From: Pseudomonas abietaniphila | GTDB lineage: Bacteria; Pseudomonadota; Gammaproteobacteria; Pseudomonadales; Pseudomonadaceae | Assembly: GCF_900100795.1 (NCBI RefSeq) | Contig: NZ_FNCO01000003.1 | Coordinates: 1 to 64,000 of the forward strand | Direction: 5' to 3' | Length of the DNA stretch: 64,000 bases | In this document: positions 34,856 through 44,513 of the stretch, one piece after another | Layout: each line of letters begins with the position of its first letter | Numbering within the stretch: the first letter of the stretch is position 1 | Translations under genes and position numbers: made by a program | Notes under the pieces: model-generated | Seen by the model: only the letters and a program-made list of their open reading frames with translations | The model's database searches: none | What the model was told of the DNA's origin: nothing

Positions 34856-35601
34856 TTGCTGAAGCGTCCTTCCAAGCGGTGGCGGGAGCCGGGGTGAATC
34901 AGGCGCGCGGCGGTCACCGGCTGACGACCCGACCAGGTGCGACGACGCACCAGCAGGCACGGTTCGCCTTTCTCGATTTGCAGCAGCTTGCACTCGTCAG
35001 GCTCGGCGAGGATGGCTTCAACCACATGCTCGCCTTCCGTCAGCGGAGCCACCTGATTGAGGTACGCGTACGGCGTCTGCAGGGTGAAGTCCTGTTGAAG
35101 GTAATCCGGCGCGACCAGTGCATTGACGAAACGGTCTTCGATCTGCACGGGAATGTCATTTTCGAAATGCACGATCAACGAATGAAACACGCGCTGACCT
35201 TCGCGCATGTCCAGCGCCAATGCGCGCTCGGAGCCCGCCGCTTCTTCGCAGAGGATGATCACCTGGCAGGTGTGCGTGTGGCCGCGCGCCGCGATTTCAT
35301 CGGCGATGTTGTGGACCTCGAACAGCGCAGACTGTGTCTTGGGTTCGGCGACGAACGTACCGACGCCTTGCATGCGCACGAGCATCCCCTCGGCGGTCAT
35401 CTCGCGCAGGGCGCGGTTGATGGTCATGCGGCTGAAGCCCAGTTGCGTCACCAGCTCGCTTTCGGACGGCACGCGATGATGCGGCGGCCAGGTTCCGTTT
35501 TGAATCTGCTGGGTGATCATTTGCTTCACCCTGGCGTACAACGGCGCCGGACTGTCACCCATCTGGGCGGCCAGCGGCGAATTGGCAGGCGGAGTCGGCA
35601 C
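34852..35601 (-). CDS. hutC: GntR-family histidine utilisation repressor
   Basis: 249 residues from GTG, with AAGGA 7 bases upstream. The N-terminal winged helix (about 18-88) includes LYARVKQMITQQIQNGTW and VPSESELVTQLGFSRMTINR; the C-terminal UTRA effector domain (about 100-240) binds urocanate, which releases DNA. It represses the hutU operon and hutF; palindromes matching its target are seen at 28381-28394 and 35716-35733. Divergent from hutF and co-translated with hutD. Catabolic gene promoters it controls are 6 kb away rather than adjacent. Confidence 0.96.
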   Translation of the reverse strand: MPTPPANSPLAAQMGDSPAPLYARVKQMITQQIQNGTWPPHHRVPSESELVTQLGFSRMTINRALREMTAEGMLVRMQGVGTFVAEPKTQSALFEVHNIADEIAARGHTHTCQVIILCEEAAGSERALALDMREGQRVFHSLIVHFENDIPVQIEDRFVNALVAPDYLQQDFTLQTPYAYLNQVAPLTEGEHVVEAILAEPDECKLLQIEKGEPCLLVRRRTWSGRQPVTAARLIHPGSRHRLEGRFSK

Positions 35602-35715
35602 AGAAAAATCCTTGTTATGGCGTAAAAGTCGGAGGCAAATGGCGTTGTATGGCGCTCACGCTAACCATTTACTCGTTTAACGACAAGCTTGCCGCAGTTT
35701 ACCGGGCAGGCAAAC

Positions 35716-35733
35716 GTCTGTATATGTATAGAC
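35716..35733. promoter_or_regulatory. HutC operator in the hutC-hutF divergent gap
   Basis: GTCTGTATATGTATAGAC is an imperfect palindrome (GTCT...AGAC arms around TGTATATGTATA) like known HutC targets. It lies 26 bases before the hutF start codon and about 115 bases from hutC, so it can control hutF directly and hutC by autoregulation. Confidence 0.72.
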
Positions 35734-35758
35734 AATTTCACGCAAGGGGTGCGAAGCC

Positions 35759-37123
35759 ATGTCCGTTTTCTTTGCCGAACGAGCGTTATTGCCCGCAGGC
35801 TGGGCCAATGATGTGCGTTTTGAGGTCAGCGCCGAGGGTGTTTTGACTCACGTCCAGGCCGATGCCGAGCGTCATGGCGCTGAGCTGATCAACGGTCCTG
35901 TGGTGCCGGGCATGCCTAATCTGCATTCCCATGCCTTTCAGCGCGCGATGGCGGGTCTTGCGGAAGTGGCGGGCAACCCGAACGACAGCTTCTGGACCTG
36001 GCGTGACCTGATGTATCGCCTTGTCGGGCAGATCAGCCCGGAGCAACTGGGCGTCATCGCGCGTCAGTTGTACATCGAGATGCTCAAGGGCGGTTTTACC
36101 TCGGTGGCGGAGTTTCATTACGTTCATCAGGACACCAGCGGCAAGCCGTACGCGAACCCGGCGGAGTTGGCGTTGCAGGTCAGTCAGGCCGCCGCTTCTG
36201 TCGGCATTGGCATGACGCTCTTGCCCGTGCTGTACACGCATTCAGGGTTTGGCGGGCTGGCACCCAACGAAGGCCAGCGTCGGTTCATCAACAGCACGGA
36301 CCGCTACCTCGATCTGCAATCACGCTTGAAACCTCTCATCGATGCACAACCGGCGCAGGCGCTGGGTCTGTGTTTCCACTCGCTGCGCGCGGTCACGCCG
36401 CAACAGATCAGCGATGTGCTGGCGGCCAGCAACACGCAGTGCCCGGTTCATATCCATATTGCCGAACAGCAAAAAGAAGTCGACGACTGCCTGGCCTGGA
36501 GCGGGCGTCGCCCGTTGCAATGGCTGTACGACAATGTGGCGGTCGATGAGCGCTGGTGCCTGGTGCACGCGACCCATGCCGAAGCCGATGAAGTCGCCTC
36601 GATGGCCAAAAGCGGTGCAGTGGCCGGCTTGTGCCTGACGACTGAAGCCAACCTGGGCGACGGTATCTTCCCGGCTGTCGATTACATCGCTCAGGGCGGA
36701 CGCTGGGGCATTGGATCGGACAGCCATGTTTCGTTGAGTGTGGTTGAGGAGCTGCGTTGGCTGGAATATGGCCAGCGTCTACGCGATCAACGTCGTAACC
36801 GTCTGTATCGACCGGATCAGCCAATGGTAGGTCGCACGCTGTATGACGCTGCGCTGGTGGGCGGGGCTCAGGCGATGGGGCAGCCGACGGGTGCGCTGGA
36901 AGTGGGCAAACGCGCGGATTGGTTGGTCCTCGATGGCAACGATCCATACCTGGCCACTGCTTCGGGTGACGCGATCCTCAACCGCTGGCTGTTCGCGGGC
37001 AGTGACCGGCAGATACAGGACGTGATGGTCAATGGTCGCTGGGTAATCCGCGAAGGTCGGCACGCCGATGAAGCCGAGAGCAGCCGAGCGTTTGCGCAGG
37101 TATTGCGGGAGTTGTTGGGCTGA
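35759..37123 (+). CDS. hutF: Formiminoglutamate deiminase
   Basis: 454 residues. Amidohydrolase that converts N-formimino-L-glutamate to N-formylglutamate plus ammonia, marking the five-step Pseudomonas histidine route (with HutG). Metal-binding HxH in GMPNLHSHAF (His56, His58), a histidine in VHIHIAEQQKEV, a further one in CLVHATHAE and the aspartate in GIGSDSHVSLSVVEELRWLE. The ATG at 35759 follows AAGGGG. Monocistronic and divergent from hutCD. With hutH, hutU, hutI and hutG it completes the pathway. Confidence 0.95.
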   Translation: MSVFFAERALLPAGWANDVRFEVSAEGVLTHVQADAERHGAELINGPVVPGMPNLHSHAFQRAMAGLAEVAGNPNDSFWTWRDLMYRLVGQISPEQLGVIARQLYIEMLKGGFTSVAEFHYVHQDTSGKPYANPAELALQVSQAAASVGIGMTLLPVLYTHSGFGGLAPNEGQRRFINSTDRYLDLQSRLKPLIDAQPAQALGLCFHSLRAVTPQQISDVLAASNTQCPVHIHIAEQQKEVDDCLAWSGRRPLQWLYDNVAVDERWCLVHATHAEADEVASMAKSGAVAGLCLTTEANLGDGIFPAVDYIAQGGRWGIGSDSHVSLSVVEELRWLEYGQRLRDQRRNRLYRPDQPMVGRTLYDAALVGGAQAMGQPTGALEVGKRADWLVLDGNDPYLATASGDAILNRWLFAGSDRQIQDVMVNGRWVIREGRHADEAESSRAFAQVLRELLG

Positions 37124-37148
37124 GTCGCTGGCTTGCGGAAGGTGAATA

Positions 37149-37354
37149 CCTGTAGGAGCGCGCTTGGTCTGGGCCGCATCCTGACGATTGCGGTGGGTCA
37201 TCTAACATTTTCGCCACTGACCCACCGCGTTCGCTGCCCTCGTAACCTCGGACGTCTCCTACAGGGATGGGGGCGTCAGAGGCAAGTGCGTCAGGCATCG
37301 AATCGGTGGCCGGCTTGCTGGCGAAAACGTCAGATCAGGCGCGCTCCTACACGG
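37149..37354. repeat. Composite REP region between hutF and the lipocalin gene
   Basis: CCTGTAGGAGCGCGCTTGGT begins a hybrid element with spacer inverted repeat GCGGTGGGTCAT...ACTGACCCACCGC and right arm CTCGTAACCTCGGACGTCTC; a second half element GGCGCGCTCCTACACGG closes at 37354. Phrase CTGGGCCGCATCCTGACGAT is shared with the element at 44.7 kb. Confidence 0.75.
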
Positions 37355-37362
37355 AAGCGACG

Positions 37363-37947
37363 CTATTCAGCCACCTTGGCGATCTTCGAATCCTCCACCC
37401 GCCAGATCAACCGGGTGGTGTCATAGCCCTGCTGTTGGGCCTTCATCAGCAGGTCATTGCGGGTCTTGTCATCGACATGCGCCGTACGCGACAGCAGCCA
37501 CAGGTACTTGCGGTTCGGGTTGCCCACGATTGCCAGCTTGTAATCGTCGCTGACGTCGAGCACCCAGTAGTTGCCTTTCGCGACGCCGGGCAGCAGCCTT
37601 GAGAACCAGTTATCGAACACGACCCAGAGCTTGTCGGTCTTGCCCTCGACCTGAGGCGACGCGGTGCCCGTGGCTTCCTCCCACTTGCCTTCCATCGTTC
37701 GGCAGCGGTTGGTCACGGCAATGTTGCCGTCAGGTTTGAGCGCGTAGTGCGCCTCGGATTGCGCGCAGTTGCGCTGAAAAAACATCGGCAGGCGCGCCAG
37801 TTCGTACCACGTGCCCTGATAACGTTTGAGGTCAACATGGCCTTCAGTTCTCGGCGCCATCGACTCTCCGGGTGTCGACGCGCACGCGGTCAGCCACAAC
37901 GTTGCCATCGCCAGTGCACTTGCGCGGATCATGCGTGAGATAGTCAT
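37363..37947 (-). CDS. blc: Lipocalin family outer-membrane lipoprotein (Blc-like)
   Basis: 194 residues. Signal peptide with lipobox LTAC (Cys22). Lipocalin motif 1 YQGTWYELARLP near 44-55, motif 2 region KTDKLWVVFDNWF and motif 3-like region NPNRKYLWLLSRT. Bacterial lipocalins of this type bind lysophospholipids or fatty acids at the outer membrane under envelope stress. The start overlaps the stop of a small lipoprotein gene (ATGA, 37944-37947), so the two are translated together; the pair is conserved in Pseudomonas. Confidence 0.92.
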   Translation of the reverse strand: MTISRMIRASALAMATLWLTACASTPGESMAPRTEGHVDLKRYQGTWYELARLPMFFQRNCAQSEAHYALKPDGNIAVTNRCRTMEGKWEEATGTASPQVEGKTDKLWVVFDNWFSRLLPGVAKGNYWVLDVSDDYKLAIVGNPNRKYLWLLSRTAHVDDKTRNDLLMKAQQQGYDTTRLIWRVEDSKIAKVAE

Positions 37948-38198
37948 TTGAGCCCCTGACCCGAATACAGTACGACTTTGTCAGCGGCGTATTGAACGCT
38001 GATGAACGTCTTTTGATCGCCCCAGGTGCAGCTCGCCATCCCCAATGCGCCCGAGCACTCGTTCGGGCTGCCGAGCAATTGCTCGATTTCGGCCTTGGAC
38101 ATGCCCGCCGATATTTTCGAATAGTTTTCCTGATTGATCTTGCTGCAGGCGGCCAGCAGCACGCAGAACGACAGCAACATGAGAGAGCGCAAAGACAT
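37944..38198 (-). CDS. Small lipoprotein, DUF3862/SmpA-like fold
   Basis: 84 residues from MSLRSLMLLSFCVLLAAC with lipobox LAAC (Cys18). The mature part (ISAGMSKAEIEQLLGSPNEC, then ASCTWGD and ISVQYAADKVVLYSGQGL) fits the short beta-rich DUF3862 fold related to SmpA/OmlA (BamE). Two cysteines (in NECSG and ASCTW) may form a disulfide. Function unknown; overlap with the lipocalin gene suggests a shared envelope role. An upstream frame extension lacks a signal sequence and was rejected. Confidence 0.85.
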   Translation of the reverse strand: MSLRSLMLLSFCVLLAACSKINQENYSKISAGMSKAEIEQLLGSPNECSGALGMASCTWGDQKTFISVQYAADKVVLYSGQGLK

Positions 38199-38344
38199 GG
38201 GTGAAGCTCCTGAACCGAGAGGGGGCGACGTCGCAGTGGTACGCCTTGGGCGCACTCACTGGCGTGATGCCGAAAGCTTAGAAGAGAAAAGGGTGGATCT
38301 GGTTCCGTGAGAGGAATAACAAGGTGTGGAACGCGTGCATTCCC

Positions 38345-38436
38345 TCTGTGGGAGCGAATTCATTCGCGATGCGGTAGGGCATTCAACACAGGTGCATCGG
38401 CTGTAGCGGCCAATCGCGAATGAATTCGCTCCCACG
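38345..38436. repeat. REP pair, GAATTC-type
   Basis: Arms CTGTGGGAGCGAATTCATTC and GAATGAATTCGCTCCCACGG; in the gap between the DUF924 and small-lipoprotein genes. Confidence 0.92.
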
Positions 38437-38453
38437 GTGGGTTTGTGTCGTCA

Positions 38454-39056
38454 TCAAAACCGCGACCCACGCTCCTTCAGAAACGCCACTTCTTCAGCCG
38501 TGGGCTCACGCCCCAGCACCTCATTGCGATGCGGAAAGCGGCCAAACCGTTCGATCACCCCGCGGTGCTTCTTCGCGTAATTCAGCGTCTGGGTGAAGTA
38601 GTCGCGGTCGGTCGCGGGCAGTAACGGGAGAAGGTCGGCGAAGCGGCGGATGGCTTCGTCCTGAGCGTCCAGTTGCTCGGTGTGTTCGAGCACCAGATAG
38701 ATAAAGGTGCGTTGTATCGGCGTCAGCGCCAGATCGCGCTCGAGCTTCAGGCCATGTTTGACCAGCGCCTGAGCACGGCTGTCGCCTGCATAAGACTTGG
38801 GTGTATCGCGATAAATCATGCGCGGCAGTTGATCGAGCAACAGCACCAGCGCCAGCCAGCCCTGCGGGGTTTCCGTCCATGCGGACAGCTCACCCTTGAG
38901 TGCCAGCTCGACCAGTCCACCGAAGCGGTGCAACGCGTCGGTGTCCTGGGACTTCTTCTTGCCGAACCAGAGCTTGTTTTTTGCCTTGGCGATGTCGGCG
39001 GGTGATTCGGCAAAACCGAACCACCAGTCCAACAGCGGCAGCCAAGGCGCGCTCAT
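38454..39056 (-). CDS. DUF924 family protein
   Basis: 200 residues, helical and soluble, no signal peptide. Family segments are LDWWFGFAESP near 9-19, LVLLLDQLPRMIYRDTP near 69-85, RTFIYLVLEHTEQLDAQ near 115-131 and FGRFPHRNEVLGR near 170-182. DUF924 has a TPR-like alpha fold; its biochemical role is unknown. It follows fbp by 6 bases and is probably in one operon with it, an association also seen in P. aeruginosa. Confidence 0.88.
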   Translation of the reverse strand: MSAPWLPLLDWWFGFAESPADIAKAKNKLWFGKKKSQDTDALHRFGGLVELALKGELSAWTETPQGWLALVLLLDQLPRMIYRDTPKSYAGDSRAQALVKHGLKLERDLALTPIQRTFIYLVLEHTEQLDAQDEAIRRFADLLPLLPATDRDYFTQTLNYAKKHRGVIERFGRFPHRNEVLGREPTAEEVAFLKERGSRF

Positions 39057-39062
39057 GATGGC

Positions 39063-40073
39063 TTACTCTTTGTGGTACGAGGTCGCGCGTTCAACTTCTT
39101 CTTTCGAACCCAGGAACACCGCTACGCGCTGGTGCAGGCCTTCGGGCTGAATGTCGAGAATGCGTTGATGGCCGTCGGTGGACGCGCCGCCCGCCTGTTC
39201 CACCAGGAACGACATCGGGTTGGCTTCGTACATCAGACGCAGTTTGCCCGGCTTGGACGGCTCGCGAGCATCGCGCGGGTACATGAACAGGCCGCCACGG
39301 GTCAGGATGCGGTGCACGTCGGCAACCATGGCTGCAACCCAACGCATGTTGTAGTTCTTTTTCAGCGGGCCTTCTTCACCGGCCAGCAGTTCTTCGACGT
39401 AGCGCTTGACCGGGGCTTCCCAGTGGCGCTGGTTGGACATGTTGACGGCGAATTCCTGAGTGGACTCTGGAATCTTGATGTCTTCATGGCTCAGGACGAA
39501 GCTGCCCATCTCGCGGTCCAGGGTGAAGCCTTTGACGCCGTCACCCAGCGTCAGTACCAGCATGGTCTGCGGGCCGTAGATCGCGTAACCGGCGGCCACC
39601 TGTTGGGTGCCCGGCTGCAGGAAGGCTTTTTCGTTCAGGGCCTCGTTCTGGCTCAGGTATTCGTTAGGGCAACGCAATACCGAGAAGATGGTGCCGACCG
39701 GGGCGTTGATGTCGATGTTTGACGAACCGTCGAGCGGGTCGAACACCAGCAGGTAGGCGCCCTTCGGGTATTTGCCCGGAATCTGGTAGGCGTTGTCCAT
39801 TTCTTCCGACGCCATGCCGGCCAGGTGACCGCCCCATTCGTTGGCTTCGAGCAGGATTTCGTTGGACATCACGTCCAGCTTCTTCTGCACTTCACCTTGA
39901 ACGTTTTCAGTACCCATGCTGCCCAGCACGCCACCCAGGGCGCCTTTGGATACTGCGTGGCTGATTTCCTTGCACGCACGCGCCACCACTTCGATAAGGA
40001 AGCGCAGATCGGCAGGAGTGTTGTTGCTGCGGGTCTGCTCAATCAGATAGCGACTCAGGGTAACGCGGGACAT
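39063..40073 (-). CDS. fbp: Fructose-1,6-bisphosphatase class I
   Basis: 336 residues. Hydrolyses fructose-1,6-bisphosphate to fructose-6-phosphate for gluconeogenesis, essential for growth on amino acids or organic acids in Pseudomonas. The Mg-binding motif [20 protein letters not shown] is near 118-137, and the substrate-binding region [20 protein letters not shown] near 275-294. The ATG at 40073 has GGAG 6 bases upstream; a long upstream open frame is unconserved. Probably co-transcribed with the DUF924 gene. Confidence 0.96.
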   Translation of the reverse strand: MSRVTLSRYLIEQTRSNNTPADLRFLIEVVARACKEISHAVSKGALGGVLGSMGTENVQGEVQKKLDVMSNEILLEANEWGGHLAGMASEEMDNAYQIPGKYPKGAYLLVFDPLDGSSNIDINAPVGTIFSVLRCPNEYLSQNEALNEKAFLQPGTQQVAAGYAIYGPQTMLVLTLGDGVKGFTLDREMGSFVLSHEDIKIPESTQEFAVNMSNQRHWEAPVKRYVEELLAGEEGPLKKNYNMRWVAAMVADVHRILTRGGLFMYPRDAREPSKPGKLRLMYEANPMSFLVEQAGGASTDGHQRILDIQPEGLHQRVAVFLGSKEEVERATSYHKE

Positions 40074-40272
40074 GGAGAGCTCCGAAGAAGGGGATAAAAA
40101 ACGCGCACAGTTTAACGCGTGTAACGACTTAATACTGCCTGTCAGACCGACTTGGTAGTGATTGAGTTCACGGGCTACAGAATCGTAAACGCTGCACAGT
40201 GACAAGACGGTGTACATTCCCCGCGCTTTTCGAGGTGCGGGATCGGTTCAGCCAGCGGGACAACACCGATCG

Positions 40273-41667
40273 TTATTTAAGCCGGGATGTGCGGAGCGTG
40301 CCAATCGCCATCCAGCCCAGAAAAATCACACCGAGCACCAGTACACCCCACAGCCCTATGCGTTTCCAGTCAGGCCCCGCCGCCAGCGGCGCCGCAACCG
40401 TGGGGACCGAGACGGGCGTTACCGAAAGCTTTGCGCTGCCCAGCGCCGCAAGCTTCTCGGGCGTCCCCCCCGGCACCAGGGTCGACAATGGCAAGTTGGC
40501 GCCCTTTATCGTCGCGTTGCCAATGGCGAGGCTGTAAGGCGGGGCGCCACGGGCGAGGAACACCAACTGCGTGGCGCGTACCGCGAAGCTTAGCGTGGGT
40601 GCGTCGTTGCCCAGACCGCCGCCTCGATCGTCGACCTCCAGCTTCAGTTGCTGCACGACATTGCCCGGCAACTCCATCTCGTCCTGCACCACGTCCTGAC
40701 CATTCTGGGTCAGCCGATAGAGCAGGCCGCTGTCGATCAGTTGCCACGGCGCGGTGTTGTCGCGGCGTCCATACAGGGTCGCAGGCGCAAGACTGTTGGG
40801 CTGCGCGATGGCGACTTTCATGCGCTCGAGCGGCAGGGCGACCGGCAATTGCCAGACATACACGCCCGGCTTCTCGACGCTGCCGTTGATGCTCGGCGAC
40901 CAACTGAGCGGCATGACACCGGGGCGCGTGCTGATCAGTTGCGCGGACGTGAGCGTCGGGGCGGTTTGTGGCGTGGTCCACAACAGGCGCAGGTAACGGG
41001 CATTACGCCCCGGCAAGGTCACGACGCGCTGCTCGACCAACTCGTCGGCAAACGACAGCCGCGCCACTTGGCCTTCGCCCCAGCGCCTCCAGTGCTGAAG
41101 GTCGTCACTGGCCTCGATGCTGAACCGCTGGAAGCCTTCGCGTTCGGTGCTCCAGTCGAGCACGAGTCGGTCCAGCGGCCCGTGGATGGCGCTGGTGTCG
41201 AGCAACCAACCCCGAAGGATTTCTTCACCGGCCTCGATTTCGCCCTGAGGCAGCACCTCCACCAGCGTGCCCGTGGTCGTGCGCTCGACCCGAATCTTTG
41301 GCTCGGCATCCTTGGCGTCATCGCTGTTGTAGAGCGCAAACCACTTCACCGCGACCGGCGTCTGGTCTTCTTCACGCGCAGGCTGACTGAACGTCAGCGC
41401 GTAGGGTTGGGCCTGGCCATCAGCATTGAATACCCGCACATCGTTGAGGTTGCTTTGACGCGCATTCAGCTGCAGCGCCAACGGCAATTCGAGCCGATAC
41501 CACGGGCCCTCACCGCTGAGGGTGAGCGGCGTATGGTGGGTGAAGTCGTCGGGGAGATCTTCAGTCTGAACCTGGGCGTGTGCCAGCGGCGCCGCGGACA
41601 GCAATACACTGAGCACGGCGCTCGTGATGAGGGACAGACGAATCAACGGCGGGCTCCTGGGCATCAT
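40273..41667 (-). CDS. DUF3999 family membrane-anchored periplasmic protein
   Basis: 464 residues. N-terminal signal peptide to about residue 31 (SAAPLAHA), a beta-rich periplasmic body, and one C-terminal helix (about 437-457, WGVLVLGVIFLGWMAIG) followed by a short basic tail. Fits DUF3999. Overlaps the preceding DUF2339 gene by ATGA (41664-41667), an association conserved in Pseudomonas, so the two probably form one membrane complex. Function unknown; envelope or polysaccharide roles are only guesses. A second ATG follows immediately at 41664. Confidence 0.85.
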   Translation of the reverse strand: MMPRSPPLIRLSLITSAVLSVLLSAAPLAHAQVQTEDLPDDFTHHTPLTLSGEGPWYRLELPLALQLNARQSNLNDVRVFNADGQAQPYALTFSQPAREEDQTPVAVKWFALYNSDDAKDAEPKIRVERTTTGTLVEVLPQGEIEAGEEILRGWLLDTSAIHGPLDRLVLDWSTEREGFQRFSIEASDDLQHWRRWGEGQVARLSFADELVEQRVVTLPGRNARYLRLLWTTPQTAPTLTSAQLISTRPGVMPLSWSPSINGSVEKPGVYVWQLPVALPLERMKVAIAQPNSLAPATLYGRRDNTAPWQLIDSGLLYRLTQNGQDVVQDEMELPGNVVQQLKLEVDDRGGGLGNDAPTLSFAVRATQLVFLARGAPPYSLAIGNATIKGANLPLSTLVPGGTPEKLAALGSAKLSVTPVSVPTVAAPLAAGPDWKRIGLWGVLVLGVIFLGWMAIGTLRTSRLK

Positions 41668-44513
41668 TGCGGTGCCGAATCCGGAGGTGCAGCGTCGGTT
41701 GAAGACGGACTGCGTGCAGGGCTTTTCGGCGGTAATGGTGCGAAATATCCCACTACGAGCAACAGAATGCCAACGCCGATAAACGACACGATGCGCTCAA
41801 GCCCGCCCCGGTTGCTCAGCTCGACGAAGAATAATTTGGCGACCACGACGCCGATCAACACCGCGCCGACGATCCACATGTCGCGGCGTGCGCGCAGGTG
41901 ACCGCCGATCATCAGCGTCAGCGCCATCAAGGTCCAGACGATGGAAAGGCCCGCCTGTACGCGCATGGATTCAAGCAGCGCGTCGGTGTGCCAGGCAACG
42001 CCCGCCCAGTGATGGGCGCCGCGCATGACCATGGCGGTGACCAACGCGAAGATCGACGCGCCTGCAATGATCAGTGCGACCTTGCGCGCATGCGCTGCGC
42101 TGACCCCCAACTTCGGGAGTTGCGTGCGGGTCCAGTTGAAAATGGCGGCGAGGGAGATGAGCAACCCAAGCTCAAGCGGGTTGATCAACGGGATGTACGG
42201 CAGTGGGTCGGCGTTGCCATCGCTGAACACGTTGGCCAGCCAGAACCACACCAGCATCAGCAGTGCGAGCGGCGCGGCGGCCCAGACCCGGTATTCGCGG
42301 GGGTATGCACCGACCGGCCAAGGCCAGTTGCGTGGAGCGGTCATGGCCAACAGGTACAGGCTTGGCAGCAGTGCCCAGCCTAGCCAGCGCCAAGCGTTGT
42401 ACGACTCCGACAGCACCAGCAATCCATAACGCAGTTCAAGGGAGAGCACGCTGATCATCAACCAGCAGCCCACGACATGCGCGGCGCTGCGCAGGCGCGG
42501 GAGCAACAGGCGGTCGAGACGTTTCAGAGACAGGAAATGGGCGACGAACACTGCGAGCCAGCCCAGCCACCCGCCATCGTCCGCCGGGTTGAAATACGGA
42601 TTGAACAGCATCAAGCCCAGAAGCACAGCACTGGCCGGGGTCAGTAAAACGCAGAGCTGAGCCAGTCCGGCCCATTTCAGACGCAGCGAGACGACAGTCC
42701 ACATACCCACGCTGACAGCGCCGAGCAGTAGCAGCGTTGGCACTTCCCGCTCGCCGGTAACGTAATGGGTGCTGACGCACAGCGCAATCGCCCACCACAA
42801 CGCGCCCCAGATCAGCAATGACGGCTGGAGAAACCGCTCGCTGAACGCCAGGCGCAGGGTGCCAATCCGCTCGACCGTAAAGGCGCTGATCAACGCCGCC
42901 AGAGAAATGATCAAGGGCGTCCAGAAGTCTCCATGGTTGAAGCTCGGTGAGTACCAGCGCCCGACAACCCCCAGGAACGCAAACCCGGCCCCAAGCTGCA
43001 GCAGCACGCCAAAGAAACGCGCCAGCAACCGGTTCTGTCGCATGCCGAGCCAGAACACAGCAGCGCCTTCGACGGCCCAGGCCACCGTGGTCCATTGCGC
43101 GCTCAGGCCCAAGGGAATCGCCAACGTGGCAAACACGACGCCCAGCGCCAGGCAGGTTTCCACCAACAGCAGCGCGCGCCCTGGCGCACGGCCCGCGAGC
43201 ACCCGCGCGATACCCATATATAAGAGGCCCATGACCAGCGCGCTGAAGGCGGCGCCGAACTCAATGTGCTGGATGATTGCGTATTGCAGGCCAAACCCTG
43301 CGATGGGCGTACCGAACAGCAGGCTGCCATCGACGTATTGGCTCTGCTTCGCCGACCAGCGCAGCATGGCTTCCCGGCTGTCGTCTTCAGGGCCGGTACT
43401 GTGTGCCTGCAACGTGCGCCGGGCGAACAACAGCCCGATCGCCAGGTACATCAGGAAGAACAGAATCAGGAACGGTTCGGTGCTCCAGAAAAGCGCTGGC
43501 GTGTAGGCCTTCAATCCCCAGGCGAGTCCGATACCGAAGGTGCCGACGAAGCCGATCAGGTTCAGCGGACGCCAGGCTTTGAACCACGCGATGGCGAAGA
43601 TGCCCGCGTTGAGCAGTGCGAAATAACTGAACAGCGCAACATGGCTGCCGTCCCCGGTGGACGTCAGCAACGGCGCCACGAAACCTCCGAGCGCTGCCAC
43701 GCAGGCCAGGGCCAGGGAGTTCTGCGTCAGCGCCAGGATTGCCGAGAACGCGGTCACCGCGATCAGCAGTCCAAAGGCCATGCCGGGGGCCAGCAACGTG
43801 TGGACTTTCATGGCGGCGAACACCGTCAGGTACATCACCGCCACGCCCGTGCCTTGCAGCATTAATGCAAAGGACGCATTTCTCTGTCGCAGCCACCAGC
43901 CCAGACCCAGCAATACCAGGGCGGCGAGCGCGACGCCGGCGTAACGCGCTTCGATCGGCACAACCATTCCTTCGGTGGCGTAGCGCAACAGGAACGCCAG
44001 GCCGAGAAACAGCAACACCACGCCGACACGCAACACCGTATTGCCGCCCAACAGCCAGTCTTTGGCGCGCAGCAGCGTGCTGTCGAACACAGTGGGTTCG
44101 GCGCGAACGGGCGGTTTGGCGGCCGGGCGAACGGGTTGCGCGGCGTCGGGCGGTTTGCGCCATTCGGAGTCGCCGGGGAGGTCGGGCGTTGCGGGTTCCA
44201 GGTCCGGCAGGTCCCAGAGCAGTTCAGGTCCGGCGTCGGCGATGGGCTGAATGTCCAGCGGCGCGGGGGCGGGTGTATCCGGCATCTGCGCGGCGGCTGA
44301 ATCGAGCTGATTCAGGCGTTGCTGGATCGCTTGCAAGTCTGATCGGGTTTTCGCCAGTTCGGCCTTCTGCTCGGCCGCTTCGCGGGACACCGAGGACAGA
44401 CGGAAGCTCAAGCCAAGTGCCAAGCCGACCGCTGCACCCACGGCGCCGCCTGTCAGCGACTCATCGAGCACCGCGCCGATAAACAGGCCAGCCAGCAAAA
44501 GAATCCATTGCAC
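41664..44513 (-). CDS. DUF2339 family polytopic membrane protein
   Basis: 949 residues from GTG (QWILLLAGLFIGAVL), preceded by AAGGGA. A helical hairpin at the N-terminus, a coiled-coil stretch near 43-75 (EAAEQKAELAKTRSDLQAIQ), a proline-rich region to about 140, then more than 20 membrane helices to the end. Fits DUF2339 in length and layout. Function unknown. The upstream frame extends to 44717 without conserved sequence, crossing a REP element. Co-translated with the DUF3999 gene downstream. Confidence 0.86.
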   Translation of the reverse strand: MQWILLLAGLFIGAVLDESLTGGAVGAAVGLALGLSFRLSSVSREAAEQKAELAKTRSDLQAIQQRLNQLDSAAAQMPDTPAPAPLDIQPIADAGPELLWDLPDLEPATPDLPGDSEWRKPPDAAQPVRPAAKPPVRAEPTVFDSTLLRAKDWLLGGNTVLRVGVVLLFLGLAFLLRYATEGMVVPIEARYAGVALAALVLLGLGWWLRQRNASFALMLQGTGVAVMYLTVFAAMKVHTLLAPGMAFGLLIAVTAFSAILALTQNSLALACVAALGGFVAPLLTSTGDGSHVALFSYFALLNAGIFAIAWFKAWRPLNLIGFVGTFGIGLAWGLKAYTPALFWSTEPFLILFFLMYLAIGLLFARRTLQAHSTGPEDDSREAMLRWSAKQSQYVDGSLLFGTPIAGFGLQYAIIQHIEFGAAFSALVMGLLYMGIARVLAGRAPGRALLLVETCLALGVVFATLAIPLGLSAQWTTVAWAVEGAAVFWLGMRQNRLLARFFGVLLQLGAGFAFLGVVGRWYSPSFNHGDFWTPLIISLAALISAFTVERIGTLRLAFSERFLQPSLLIWGALWWAIALCVSTHYVTGEREVPTLLLLGAVSVGMWTVVSLRLKWAGLAQLCVLLTPASAVLLGLMLFNPYFNPADDGGWLGWLAVFVAHFLSLKRLDRLLLPRLRSAAHVVGCWLMISVLSLELRYGLLVLSESYNAWRWLGWALLPSLYLLAMTAPRNWPWPVGAYPREYRVWAAAPLALLMLVWFWLANVFSDGNADPLPYIPLINPLELGLLISLAAIFNWTRTQLPKLGVSAAHARKVALIIAGASIFALVTAMVMRGAHHWAGVAWHTDALLESMRVQAGLSIVWTLMALTLMIGGHLRARRDMWIVGAVLIGVVVAKLFFVELSNRGGLERIVSFIGVGILLLVVGYFAPLPPKSPARSPSSTDAAPPDSAPQ

